Part shown: piece after piece, positions 1 to 9,900 of the stretch
Layout: every line of letters begins with the position of its first letter
Position numbering within the stretch: the first letter of the stretch is position 1
Assembly: GCA_964627995.1 (NCBI GenBank)
Contig: CAZVLN010000005.1
Span: forward strand, 35,243 to 99,242
Source: JAWLFI01 sp964627995
GTDB lineage: Bacteria; Bacteroidota; Bacteroidia; Chitinophagales; Saprospiraceae
Reading direction: 5' to 3'
DNA: 64,000 nt
Made by a program: the position numbers and the translations under genes
The notes under the pieces: generated by a model
Told to the model about the DNA's origin: nothing
The model's input: only the letters and a program-made list of their open reading frames with translations
Database searches by the model: none

Positions 1-238
1 GATTGTCCCATTCGTAAGTAACGTCTTCTTGAACGGTGCCCATTGCAAAGGTTCCACCAGGAATCAAAACCAGATTTGGTCCAGTTTCTTGTTCTTCAAA
101 TTCTGGTTTCTCATATCCCCCCCATTCGGCATCGTTGTATTTCCATCCGGTGGTCATCGACCGCTCAGATTTTTTACAACTCGTCCATAAAAGGAGAGAA
201 CTTAGGGCTACAAATAATGTGATTCGAGTTAATTTCAT
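1..238 (-). CDS. gldJ: GldJ, type IX secretion/gliding lipoprotein (partial, N-terminal 79 residues)
   Basis: The gene runs off the left edge, so only the N-terminus is present. Reading the minus strand from ATG at 238 gives a short hydrophobic signal ending in a lipobox (W-T-S-C, Cys21). It is followed by a TGWxYND...GGYE segment, then ETGPNLVLIPGGTFAMG and a VQEDVTYEWDN stretch. That pattern is the start of the formylglycine-generating-enzyme-like fold of GldJ/GldK lipoproteins, and the TGW...GG...QETGP wording is closest to GldJ. In Flavobacterium johnsoniae gldJ lies beside porU and porV, as here, which supports the name. GldJ is a periplasm-facing lipoprotein needed for GldK stability and type IX secretion. 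The catalytic residues of the enzyme family cannot be judged from this fragment. Confidence 0.85.
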   Translation of the reverse strand, partial: MKLTRITLFVALSSLLLWTSCKKSERSMTTGWKYNDAEWGGYEKPEFEEQETGPNLVLIPGGTFAMGTVQEDVTYEWDN

Positions 239-262
239 GCTTCCAACACTTTTTAGGGACTC

Positions 263-292
263 CAAATATAGTAATTCATTTCTTACTACAAA
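263..292 (-). promoter_or_regulatory. Promoter of gldJ
   Basis: On the minus strand a -33 TTTG (289-292) and a perfect Bacteroidota -7 box TATATTTG (263-270) are separated by 18 nt. The box ends 24 nt before the gldJ ATG, leaving a short 5' leader. Confidence 0.65.
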
Positions 293-344
293 ATCTTAAT
301 TATAACGGAGGTAGAAAATTTACATTGCCAAAATAGGTTTAAAT

Positions 345-1391
345 TTATCTGAAAAGGCCAAAACAATCATTATAATCGACCTTACTGTCACGCTCTATCC
401 GATACTGTACTCCAATTTCATGTGCTCCTCCTACACTTATACCTAAATCTGATACAGTGTAATCAAAAGAATATCCAATACGCAAATTGCCCGTTCGAAA
501 TCCAAATGATAAAATGACCGCATCAGGAATACTTCCTGAATGCCGGTAGGCCAGACCACCAAAAATTGCGCTGATCCCTCCGTGAATACCTAGATTGAGT
601 TGACTAAAGCCTGCTTGTCGAGTATATATAAAATTAGGAGATAAAAACCCATCGTCTAAACTTGCTTGAGACCTCCCACCTGAAAACTGAGCTCCCCCGT
701 GTAAGGTAAAGCGAAGGGGGACGCCTGACTGCAAGGGGTTGGCATCTTCGAAAAAATTATTTTGTGGAGCATTCAAATGATGTAAAACCAGGCCTCCATA
801 GTACCTCGAAGAATATATAGCAAGTCCAAATGAAATATCAGGGTAAATGAAGGATAAAGATTCAGGAGGCACTTCTGCACTAGGTATAGTTGAACCACCG
901 GGCGTAACTGCACCAAACTCTGGGTCAAGTTGATCGAAAAAGACTAATTTTTGCCAATCCAGGTTATTTTGGACAAAAGCTACCTCCAATCCTCCCTTAA
1001 AGTAGGTCGATTGGCTTAACCTCGCCTTATAACTATACTGCAATCCGACTTTATTTGTCGTTAAAACCCCATCTCCAGCATTGTCAGCCATAGCGATGAA
1101 GCCGAATCCACTATTGTATCTCTCGAAAAATTGATCATAAGAAGCAGCATATGTCGTGTAAGCATTTGGCATGCTTGGCCACTGATTTCGGTAGTTTAAT
1201 GCAAAATTAGGGCCGTTCGAGTTTCCAACAAAGGCTGGATTTAATTGGGTTGGCGCTAAATAAAACTGGCTAAATACCGGATCTTGTCCATAACTGAGTG
1301 TTTGAGACAAATACAAAGTCAAGAGGACAACCAAACCGGTAAAACTCGGTTTGGTCTTATTAATTAAGTGAAAAGACCTAAATTTTTGCAA
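345..1391 (-). CDS. PorP/SprF-family type IX secretion outer-membrane protein
   Basis: A 348-residue outer-membrane beta-barrel protein of the PorP/SprF family. After a signal peptide ending SYGQ, the mature N-terminus reads DPVFSQFYLAPTQLNPAFVG, the family signature, with NYRNQWP shortly after. The remainder alternates amphipathic strands typical of the barrel and ends in an aromatic residue region (FGLFR). PorP/SprF proteins work with the PorK/PorN ring and PorE, and many are partners of type B sorting-domain adhesins, usually encoded next to them. No such adhesin is adjacent here; the gene sits between gldJ and porU. The start is TTG: no ATG lies between the upstream in-frame stop and the signal peptide. 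The exact paralogue (PorP proper or an SprF-like one) cannot be decided from this window. Confidence 0.85.
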   Translation of the reverse strand: MQKFRSFHLINKTKPSFTGLVVLLTLYLSQTLSYGQDPVFSQFYLAPTQLNPAFVGNSNGPNFALNYRNQWPSMPNAYTTYAASYDQFFERYNSGFGFIAMADNAGDGVLTTNKVGLQYSYKARLSQSTYFKGGLEVAFVQNNLDWQKLVFFDQLDPEFGAVTPGGSTIPSAEVPPESLSFIYPDISFGLAIYSSRYYGGLVLHHLNAPQNNFFEDANPLQSGVPLRFTLHGGAQFSGGRSQASLDDGFLSPNFIYTRQAGFSQLNLGIHGGISAIFGGLAYRHSGSIPDAVILSFGFRTGNLRIGYSFDYTVSDLGISVGGAHEIGVQYRIERDSKVDYNDCFGLFR

Positions 1392-1530
1392 ATTGCTTAA
1401 TTTTAATGTCTAAGATGTGAAAAAACATATGGTTGCTTGTAATTTTATAAAAAGTTTAACGTTTTCTTTATCAGTTTCGTTTAACTAAGTACATAATGTA
1501 AAGATATAACCTGGAAATACATTTCTATAT

Positions 1531-4500
1531 ATGAATATTAATCAATTACTAAGCTTCCTTCTTATCCTCAGTGGTGGCATATCACTTTTTGGCCAAAATT
1601 CAGCGACTTCGAATTTAGCCTTTGGCGAAACTTATCGTCTTGAAATTCCCCGATCTGGTGTTTATGAGTTAAGCCATTCCTATTTGACTCAAGAATTGAA
1701 TATATCATCAAGTGATTTAAATGTAGATAACATAAGAATATTAAGTGCGGGTGAAGGTGTAGTTCCAGTTCGTAATGATGTGCAAAGATATTTCGATCCT
1801 GTTCCCATCCCTTCCTTTATTGAAGGCGGCGAAGATGGCATGTTAAATTCTGGTGACAAGCTCATCTTTTTTGCACCCGGCCCTAATAATATATCATACC
1901 ACCCCTCAGGATTTATTGAAGAGCATAATAACCCCTTTGATGGGGAGGGTTTCATTTTTCTCCAAATTGGAGAATCTATTGAAGCTGTTGATCTTCCTGA
2001 ACTCATTATTGATGAAGCCACCGCCACCACTTTCGATGCGATCCAATCTCATGAACATCACGAGCAGGACATGGTAAATTTGCAAGATCTAAAAATTGGA
2101 AATCACGGGACGGGCCAACGCTGGTTGGGTGAGTCATTTTCTCTGCAACGAAAGCAAGATTTTGCAGAGATTTTAGCTCCCATGGGATTGCTTGCTGAAG
2201 GTCATCCAGCGCATGTTTCCTTTCATTTCGCGGCTAGAGCATCTAGTCAAACAGCAGTTCGTCTTACGGTAAACGATCAGAATGAATTATATACCATGAG
2301 TGGCACCAATATCAGTCACTCAGAACATCGTGTAGCATTTCCTGCAGAAGCTCATCCGAGTTTCAACGTCACGGAAATAAATGAGCTTAGCCTTGAGTTT
2401 TTCCCAAATTCAAATACTGATCAAGCTTGGTTAGACTATATAACATTGAGCTATTATACTAAAGAACTTAATCCTGATGAAGGACCCACTTTTTTCATCG
2501 GTGCGGAAACTGGGGATATTTTTGAAGCCGATTTGGATTTTACAGGAACTGGCAATTCGGTGCAAATCATTAATATTTCTGATTTTCCCAACTATTACAC
2601 CATTCCGGTAAACTTTAGCGGAAATAAGGTGAGTTTCAAGGATCAAGCTCTCCCTGACTTCAATCGCTACGTGGCTTTTGATGCCAAAAAAACTTATCCT
2701 AAACCCGCCTTCGTTGAAAAAGTCCCCCCCCAAAGTTTAAAATCCATCGAGGTACCAAAATGTCTCGTAGTATATCCTGATTTTTTAGAGCCCGCAGTAG
2801 ACCGTTGGATCGAACACCGCGAAGCTTATTCCCACATGCAGGTCGATAAGGCAGAGATACAGAAAATTTATAATGAATTTAGTGGAGGAAAAGTAGATCC
2901 TGGTGCAATTCGGGACTACGCTAGGTATTTGTATGAAAAGGATGATAACTTTGAGTACTTATTCCTTTTCGGTGCAGCCTCCTTTGATTACCGACATATT
3001 AATAAAAACCACCCAGACTATAATATTATACCCACATATCAGACGCCAGAGTCTTACCACCCGATTTTTGGCTATCCCACTGATGATTTTTTCGCGCTTA
3101 TTCAAGCTGGCCAGGGAGGAGACCTAGTTGGTGCTTTAACTATACACGTAGGCAGGCTCCCAGCAAGAAACCTCGATGAGGCCAATACTTTAGTTGACAA
3201 AATAATTCGCTACGAATCAGACCGCACCACCAGAGGCGATTGGCAAAATCGTTTTTTATTTTTAGCTGATGATGGGGACAATAATGTCCATCTGCGAGAT
3301 GCAGATAATATTGCTGAAGATGTCCGAAAAGATTCGAGCCTCATTGTGGAGAAAATATATTTTGATGCATTCAAACGCACCAACGGAGCAAGTGGGGTTC
3401 GGTTTCCAGACGCTACGGCCAAGCTCAATGATGCCATTCGAAGAGGCGCATTAGTGGTGAATTATCTTGGCCATGGTGGACCTTACGGCTGGGCGTCGGA
3501 ACGCGTGCTTACCAACGATGATGTGCAATCCTGGACAAATTCAAATCAGCTACCTTTATTCATAACAGCTACCTGTACCTTTGGTACTTATGATCAGCCC
3601 GCTTTAGAGTCTACAGGAGAGCTACTCATAAACAAAGGATCAGGCGGTGCCATTGCCTTGTTTACTACATCCAGACCTGTGTATTCGAGTTCCAACCGAC
3701 GATTGACAGCCTCTACATTTAATAAAATCTTTGACGAAGATGATAAAGGCTTTATACCGATTGGGAAAGTTCTGTCAAGAGCTAAAAATGCCAATCGACA
3801 AGACACCCTGCGCGCCAACGCTAGAAAATATACGCTCTTGGGAGACCCCACCATGCGAATTCTTTTGCCTAATTATCAAATTATTACCACTTCCTTCAAG
3901 GGAAATAATGCACAATTGAGACCTGATACTGTTGGGCCGCTTGAGCGCGTAACGGTGCAGGGATATGTTGCAGACAGAAATGGCTTGCCGGTCAGTGATT
4001 ACAATGGAATAATAGCTCCAACTCTTTTCGATAAAGTAGGTGAAAATAGTACGTTGGGCCAGAGCTCTAGTTCAAAAGTACGAACCTTCAAAACTCAAGA
4101 AAATGTACTGTGGAAGGGAAAGGTTCCTGTGATTCAAGGGCAATTTGAATTTACCATGGTAGTCCCCAAGGCAATTAACGAAGAAATCGGACAGGGAAAA
4201 ATACAGTATTTTGCTGCATCTAGTTCAGCTGAAAATGAAGATGCCAAAGGGGCCTATACAAACTTCTTTATTGGAGGTATACCTAATGATACTCTGCTTT
4301 CGCCATCTCCTCCCCAGGTAGATCTCTACCTCGAAAGTGAGTTATTTACCAATGGGGAGCAAGTAGGCCCAAATCCCATGGTTTTTGTAAAGTTATTCGA
4401 CTCCCTAGGAATCAATCTGAGTAATAACAGTTTAGGAAAAGAAATGATAGCGATATTAGATGGTAATACTAATAATCCAATAATTTTAAATAGTTTTTAT

Positions 4501-4962
4501 GAGCCCAACCTTGAGGACTCGCGAGGGGGCACAATTTTTTACCCCCTTTCTGATTTAACGCCTGGCTTCCACTCCCTGAAAGTAAGAGCTTGGAATATTA
4601 TAGGACTTGAGGGGGAAGCTGAAATTGATTTTGTTGTAGTTGATCAAGATGAGACAGATTTATTTGAGATTTTGGCATATCCTAACCCATTTCTCGAATC
4701 AGTTTGTATCCGTTTGAAATCTAAGCTACCTGTCGGTAATTACAAAGGGCATTTAGAAGTCTTCAATTCATCGGGACAAATAGTTGACGAAGTCCCCATC
4801 AATTTTTTACTAGAAAGCAGCGAAATTCCTTGTATAGAATGGAGACCTCAAACCCGCGGTGCCTATTTGAGTGGAGGCGTATTTTACACCCGGATTCGAG
4901 TAGAGAAAAACAATTCATCAGAAGTACTGCATAGTCCAGTTTTAAAGTTAATAAAAATATAA
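1531..4962 (+). CDS. porU: PorU, type IX secretion C-terminal signal peptidase (gingipain-like C25 family)
   Basis: 1143 residues. PorU removes the C-terminal sorting domain of type IX cargo at the cell surface and attaches A-LPS. A signal peptide (to about residue 22, ...LFGQ) is followed by a long N-terminal beta region, then a C25 caspase-like peptidase domain (roughly residues 420-790). The catalytic dyad is visible: His648 in NYLGHGG and Cys682 in TATCTFG. The tail (about 1048-1143; YPNPF...G-YL-GGVFYTRI) resembles a type IX sorting domain, which PorU keeps uncleaved as part of the attachment complex. Length matches known PorU (about 1100-1300). It lies 57 nt upstream of porV, its docking partner, on the same strand, so co-expression is likely. 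Confidence 0.93.
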   Translation: MNINQLLSFLLILSGGISLFGQNSATSNLAFGETYRLEIPRSGVYELSHSYLTQELNISSSDLNVDNIRILSAGEGVVPVRNDVQRYFDPVPIPSFIEGGEDGMLNSGDKLIFFAPGPNNISYHPSGFIEEHNNPFDGEGFIFLQIGESIEAVDLPELIIDEATATTFDAIQSHEHHEQDMVNLQDLKIGNHGTGQRWLGESFSLQRKQDFAEILAPMGLLAEGHPAHVSFHFAARASSQTAVRLTVNDQNELYTMSGTNISHSEHRVAFPAEAHPSFNVTEINELSLEFFPNSNTDQAWLDYITLSYYTKELNPDEGPTFFIGAETGDIFEADLDFTGTGNSVQIINISDFPNYYTIPVNFSGNKVSFKDQALPDFNRYVAFDAKKTYPKPAFVEKVPPQSLKSIEVPKCLVVYPDFLEPAVDRWIEHREAYSHMQVDKAEIQKIYNEFSGGKVDPGAIRDYARYLYEKDDNFEYLFLFGAASFDYRHINKNHPDYNIIPTYQTPESYHPIFGYPTDDFFALIQAGQGGDLVGALTIHVGRLPARNLDEANTLVDKIIRYESDRTTRGDWQNRFLFLADDGDNNVHLRDADNIAEDVRKDSSLIVEKIYFDAFKRTNGASGVRFPDATAKLNDAIRRGALVVNYLGHGGPYGWASERVLTNDDVQSWTNSNQLPLFITATCTFGTYDQPALESTGELLINKGSGGAIALFTTSRPVYSSSNRRLTASTFNKIFDEDDKGFIPIGKVLSRAKNANRQDTLRANARKYTLLGDPTMRILLPNYQIITTSFKGNNAQLRPDTVGPLERVTVQGYVADRNGLPVSDYNGIIAPTLFDKVGENSTLGQSSSSKVRTFKTQENVLWKGKVPVIQGQFEFTMVVPKAINEEIGQGKIQYFAASSSAENEDAKGAYTNFFIGGIPNDTLLSPSPPQVDLYLESELFTNGEQVGPNPMVFVKLFDSLGINLSNNSLGKEMIAILDGNTNNPIILNSFYEPNLEDSRGGTIFYPLSDLTPGFHSLKVRAWNIIGLEGEAEIDFVVVDQDETDLFEILAYPNPFLESVCIRLKSKLPVGNYKGHLEVFNSSGQIVDEVPINFLLESSEIPCIEWRPQTRGAYLSGGVFYTRIRVEKNNSSEVLHSPVLKLIKI

Positions 4963-4987
4963 GTAGCACTTTTACATCTCATTATCT

Positions 4988-4995
4988 TATATTTG
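4988..4995 (+). promoter_or_regulatory. -7 box in front of porV
   Basis: TATATTTG matches the Bacteroidota -7 consensus TAxxTTTG and ends 24 nt before the porV ATG. No clear -33 TTTG is found 18-20 nt upstream. It would give porV a promoter of its own besides read-through from porU. Confidence 0.45.
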
Positions 4996-5019
4996 TCACT
5001 CTAGAACTAAACTTATATT

Positions 5020-6237
5020 ATGCAACGTATTAGTATTTCTATTCTCGTGCTGTTCCTTTCTTTGATATCTACTGATTTGCTGTCGCAATGTGAATTTAAC
5101 ATAGCAACTGGAAACTGGGTGATTTCAGGGACGGATCAGCCCTGCCCCAATCCAGTATTCACAGCAGTGCCCTTTCTAACTATCACACCAGATGCTAGAT
5201 CTGGAGGTCTTGGGGATGCAGGTGTTGCATTAAGTGGAACGCCCAATAGTCTGCACCACAATGGGTCTGCATTGGCTTTTGCCGAAGATGACTTTGGCGT
5301 CTCTTTTACCTATACGCCCTGGTTAAGGAATATTGTTGGTGATGTCTACCTGGCCTATATCAATGGATACTACAAACCTGACGATATTCAGGCTTTTGGC
5401 CTTTCTTTGAAATTCTTTTCTATGGGTGAAATAGCATTTCTCGATGAAAATGCTCAGTCTACAGGTACGGGATTTCCCAGAGAGTGGGAAATTGGCGCTA
5501 CTTATGCTCGTAAACTATCCGATAATTTCTCTATGTCGGTAGCTGGTAAATATATATACTCGAATCTAGCTAGCGGACAAACCATAGGAACAGTAGAAAT
5601 TAATGCAGGTACATCTATAGCTGCAGATGTGGGGATGCAGTATCAAACGGAGCTTAGCCGAACTGAAAGTTTAACGCTGGGATTAGCCTTGACTAATTTA
5701 GGAACGAAAATAAGTTATACCCAATCTGCGGTTGGTGACTTCATTCCAACAAATCTTGCAATAGGGGCTGCCTATACGATAGATTTAGATGAATATAACA
5801 GCCTTACCTTTGTAGGACAGGCAAACAAGCTTCTTGTTCCAACCCCCGCTTTAGGAGATTCTATTGAGACTACTGAGGACGGAATTCCGGCCTGGCGAGA
5901 CCAAAGTCTGTTCAGTGGTGTACTGAATTCATTTTCTGACGCGCCAAATGGCTTTAGTGAAGAATTGCAGGAAATAACCTGGACTTTAGGCATGGAATAT
6001 TGGTACGATGAAGTCTTCGCTGTTCGAGTGGGGTATTTTAATGAACACGTAGCTAAGGGGAACCGAAAGTATATGACTTTTGGTTTTGGTTTTAAATATA
6101 ATGGTTTCAATCTGGACATGTCCTATTTGGTCTCTACTTCAGCGAGACCGAATCCATTAGCCAATACCCTTCGGGTCGGTGTAGGTCTTGACATGAGTGT
6201 TTTTACAGGTGATAATATTGGAGGCTCTACAAATTAG
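5020..6237 (+). CDS. porV: PorV (LptO), type IX secretion shuttle/attachment outer-membrane barrel
   Basis: 405 residues. PorV is a FadL-like 14-strand outer-membrane barrel that takes cargo from the SprA/Sov translocon and carries it to PorU. A signal peptide ends around residue 23 (LLSQC). The segment PFLTITPDARSGGLGDAGVA, with NSLHHNGSALAF after it, is the PorV N-terminal signature. The C-terminal strands end with LRVGVGLDMSVF. It is encoded directly downstream of porU, the standard order in this phylum. A strong hairpin terminator follows 33 nt after the stop. Confidence 0.93.
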   Translation: MQRISISILVLFLSLISTDLLSQCEFNIATGNWVISGTDQPCPNPVFTAVPFLTITPDARSGGLGDAGVALSGTPNSLHHNGSALAFAEDDFGVSFTYTPWLRNIVGDVYLAYINGYYKPDDIQAFGLSLKFFSMGEIAFLDENAQSTGTGFPREWEIGATYARKLSDNFSMSVAGKYIYSNLASGQTIGTVEINAGTSIAADVGMQYQTELSRTESLTLGLALTNLGTKISYTQSAVGDFIPTNLAIGAAYTIDLDEYNSLTFVGQANKLLVPTPALGDSIETTEDGIPAWRDQSLFSGVLNSFSDAPNGFSEELQEITWTLGMEYWYDEVFAVRVGYFNEHVAKGNRKYMTFGFGFKYNGFNLDMSYLVSTSARPNPLANTLRVGVGLDMSVFTGDNIGGSTN

Positions 6238-6269
6238 ACTCTCTATGCTTATATAAATAGCTATTAATA

Positions 6270-6300
6270 AAAAAGAGCCCGCACAAAGCGGGCTCTTTTA
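6270..6300. terminator. Bidirectional intrinsic terminator between porV and rnpB
   Basis: A 12-bp perfect stem (AAAAGAGCCCGC / GCGGGCTCTTTT) with a 5-nt loop ACAAA. On the minus strand it is followed by six T residues, ending the RNase P transcript; on the plus strand it ends porV, with a weaker T tract. Confidence 0.85.
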
Positions 6301-6638
6301 GTTTACTCAATAAGCCGGATTCTGTATCTCTTACGAGTGTCTGCCATTTATCTAATGCTGCCTACCCCCAACGGCTTCTGCTTCCACAGAATCAATCGGG
6401 CCGATTTCAAACCGAAGTATATGTGGCATTGCAACCTGCAAGGTTTATCCCACCAATAAATTACTCTATTGATGTGTGCGCTCTTACCGCACATTTTCAC
6501 CCTTACCCAAAAAAAATCCAGGCGGTATCGTTTCTGTGACACTATCTGAACCCTCGCGAGCCCCCGTGCTTTCCACGGTGCAGCGCCCTGTGTTGTCCGG
6601 ACTTTCCTCCCCTTTCGAGGCGGCAGACTTTGTAAACT
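6300..6638 (-). ncRNA. rnpB: RNase P RNA (type A)
   Basis: Read on the minus strand, the region has the RNase P landmarks. These are the 5' block GAGGAAAGTCCGG (complement near 6595-6612), the AAGGGTGAAA and GTGCGGTAAGAGCGCAC blocks of the catalytic core (complement near 6478-6512), and the 3' block ACAGAATCCGGCTTATTGAG (complement near 6308-6327). The ends were set by helix P1: AGTTTAC at the 5' end (complement 6632-6638) pairs with GTAAACT at the 3' end (complement 6300-6306). Length is about 339 nt. The RNA is the catalytic part of RNase P, which trims tRNA 5' leaders. Transcription is convergent with porV and ends at the shared hairpin. Confidence 0.93.
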
Positions 6639-6751
6639 TCAAAGTAAACATACAATTAAATACCTAAGGTTCCCAATACGCTACTTTTTCGGTCAGGATA
6701 GAAGAAAAAAATTCCAGTATGAGCATCGGGAACTCTTTTCCTCGATTTGCA

Positions 6752-6871
6752 TTTGCGTGAGGTGCCTGTAGGGCTAAGGTACCGTTCCATCCGAAATGGA
6801 TGGAACGGTACGGAGCGAAAAGCGAACCCCGAAAGGGACCGACCCCCAACAAGTTGGGGGGCACGCCCAAA
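6752..6871 (-). repeat. Structured intergenic repeat, copy A (120 nt)
   Basis: Read on the minus strand it starts TTTGGGCGTG and ends CACCTCACGCAAA, so the ends pair as TTTG(GG)CGTG with CACGCAAA. Inside are a C-rich/G-rich hairpin (CCCCCAACTTGTTGGGGG), a small GGTCCC-TTTC-GGGG hairpin, and a perfect 14-bp stem with a 5-nt loop (6779-6811). It aligns end to end with copy B at 12726-12845, also 120 nt, but the hairpin arms differ in sequence. It occupies the space between rnpB and the kinase gene. No coding potential is seen. Confidence 0.85.
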
Positions 6872-6889
6872 GTAGAAAGAATTATATTA

Positions 6890-6897
6890 TATATTTG
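6890..6897 (+). promoter_or_regulatory. -7 box upstream of the sensor kinase-carotenoid operon
   Basis: TATATTTG, a perfect TAxxTTTG box, lies 38 nt before the kinase ATG and 19 nt beyond the edge of repeat copy A. No good -33 element is visible; that position falls on the repeat border. Confidence 0.5.
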
Positions 6898-6935
6898 TTG
6901 TATATGAGTTACCTTAGAGTAATAATAGCAGAAAC

Positions 6936-9900
6936 ATGAGTTCGCTTTATCGGATTTGGAGAAATAAACAGACTGCACTCAAAAAGAAAGTTCTTATTTG
7001 GGCAGGTGGAATTCTTATTGGGATTGGCATGTTACTGATAATAGGTGCTAAAATGGGGACTCTACGCAATGATGTCCAAAAAGATTGGCAAAATCAGCTT
7101 CAGCAAACCCTTTCTCAAATCCAGCCAACTCCTCAAGATGAGGAAAGATGGGAGAAATGCGGTACTGCAGAGCTAGACTGGGAGCGCTGCTTTTCAAATT
7201 TGCCCCTGGGTGAAAAACATCTTGTTTGGAGTCAGGAAGAATTGAATTGGGTATATTGGACGGATACGTCTTGGCCCGTATTTCAATTGGATAGCATAGA
7301 AAAAAATGTAAATAGCTGGTCTTTATTGAGTACAGGAAATGGATACTGGTTGGTATACTCGATAAAAGTTGATAGTTATATTCACCTTCGAGCTTGGTCA
7401 ACGGATAAACTTTTTTCTCAGGCAATCCAGATTTTACCGGACAGCTCCGCTACTCATATAGAAGTTCTTACCGAAAGTCAATTTAGCTCCATTGAAGTCC
7501 AACCGGATACGCACCAAGTCCAAAGATTCCAAATAGGCGGAAAGACATGCGTATATCTAGGTTTCCTTGCCTGGATATTCTTGCTGTTGCATTCAGCAGG
7601 GAGGAAATGGCAAAAAATAACCCTGGCCTATATTCTCGCTCCGTTGGCATTGCTAATTATAGGTTTATTAGAGGAAAATTGGACAGAAAAGTGGCTTCTC
7701 TTACTACAAGGACAGAGGGAGGCGTGGGAGGCTTTAGACTGGGTCTACACCGTCGCAGTGCTAAGCTTGATTGTGACTCAAACTCCTCATATAATAAAGG
7801 GACTGGGCGCAGGTATTAGAAATCAGCTTGGAAAGTGGGGGCAAGCTACAATTTATTTCATTTCCTTGATTTTAGCCTATTACTTAGCCATTTTCATCAT
7901 TCGATATACTGTATTTTATCAATTATCTATAGTTCGAGCTGAAGATCTATTACATTGGAATTCGAGCAACTTATTCTGGTACATTGGCATTGTCTCATTC
8001 GTTTCGACTCTATTTGTAATGAGTTACCGAATCCATAAATCGGTTCTGCAGTTAGGGTTGACCTTAGATAAAAAACTTTTAAGTCTTCTGATGGCAGGGG
8101 TGGTTTTTCTCCCCTTTTATTTATTGTTTCCCATTCAAGTCCATCCCTTTGCTTTCTTTATTCTTTCTTTTATCATCATCATTTTGATGGACCTGTTTGC
8201 AGAAAATGTATCCGGTGGATTAACCTGGCCATTTATATGGCTCACTGTTCTTGCTGCCTGTACTTCGCTCCTCGTCTTTAGGTTTAGTACGCTGGCCGTA
8301 AAAAAGGAGCAAGCTGAAGCTATGAAAACCTGGATGACTTCAAAGTCAGAGGTTTCCGATACTAAAGGTATTTTTTCCTGGGCTAAATATAAAAATGACC
8401 GCATTGTCTATCAAAACGGACCTATATGGCGCAAACCCAGCTCCTTAGACTTTAGTATCCCAGATGGGGCCATCATTCCTTATGAAACAGATCAAGCCTA
8501 CTATTTTTTAGGCAAGCAGAACGATACCACTTATGTGATCGCCCGGCCGAAAACGGGTATTAACGAGCCTATCTCACTATATGCTCTATTTTTTGTCTTG
8601 TGGGTAGCGGTCGCCTTAATTTTATTATTGATCAATCGCCCACTTAAATTATTGCCGTCAGATTGGGCTTTTTATTGGACCGAATTACCCAGCCTTCGCA
8701 AACGCATCCAATTTTATATTCTAGCGGTAACCGTCGGATCTTTTGGGGTAATGGCTTGTGTAACTTATTTCTATTTTGAATACCAGGGTGGGGAACAATC
8801 AAAACAACTTGCGCTACAAGTCACAACCGCAGCCGTGCGAGATTTTACCACTAGCTGGGAAGAGCAGCCCGAAACATCACTCAAGGAGCTTTTTAATGAA
8901 ATCCAAAAAAAGCATCAAACCTCAGGAAGTTTATACACATTCGAGGGAATTCGAATTAGTGGTGTAGGTCTTCCATTACTTCCACACAGCATCAGTAAAC
9001 CCTCCTTTTTTTCCAGCCGAGATATGCACATTCAAGAAGGATCTATTTATCACAGGATAAATGGCCCCGCCAATGGGGAAGCCATTGCCCAATTCGATGC
9101 TGAAGTGGAAACCCTCCAGTTAGGGCTAGGCTTTAGGCAAATTATATTGACTCTATTAAATATTTATGTATTCCTTTTTGTGCTTACAGGAGGAATTGCA
9201 GTGGCAGTTTCCAATTCGATAACTGCGCCATTGAAGGTGCTAAGTGAAAGGCTGAAGTCCCTCAAACTAGGCAAAAAAAACGTACCCCTGAATTGGAATC
9301 AAAAAGATGAATTGGGTGAGTTGATTCGCGATTACAATCGAATGATCCTACAGCTGGAAGAAAGCGCAAAAATTATGGCAACTACCGAGCGAGAAACCGC
9401 CTGGCGCGAAATGGCTAAGCAAGTCGCACATGAAATAAAAAATCCGCTAACTCCCATGAAGCTCTCTTTGCAGCATCTGCAATTTGCCATTGAAAATGAT
9501 AATCCCAATAAAGAAAAGCTATTCCGCAAAGTAAGTGCCACACTAATTGAGCAAATAGATAACCTAAATCGCATTGCAAGTGAATTTTCAAGTTTTGCAA
9601 AAATGCCAGAACCAGAAAACCGGGTTGTATCACTCAATGAAGTCGTGGCGTCCATCCATGATTTATTCCGGGAACGCAAGGATATGGATATCAAACTCTT
9701 TGTACCCATTGATGACTTACGCGTTTTTGCGGATAAAGACCACCTACTTCGAGTCATGAGCAACTTAATTAAAAATGCAATTCAAGCTATTCCATCAGAT
9801 CGCAGAGGCTTGATTACAATTAAGTTGTACAAAAAAGCTGATGAGGCTGTTATCAAAGTATCAGATAATGGAAAAGGAATACCGGATGAGGTCAAAGAAA

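Noticed and set aside
36..299. Plus-strand reading frame near the left edge
   Set aside because: It is antisense to the N-terminus of gldJ, which has a signal peptide, a lipobox and a promoter on the minus strand.
6752..6871. CRISPR array or tandem repeat
   Set aside because: Copies are far apart, singly placed and longer than CRISPR repeats, with no spacers and no cas genes in the window.
9332..9763. 143-codon minus-strand reading frame inside the kinase gene
   Set aside because: It is a shadow of the kinase core, which has all catalytic motifs on the plus strand.
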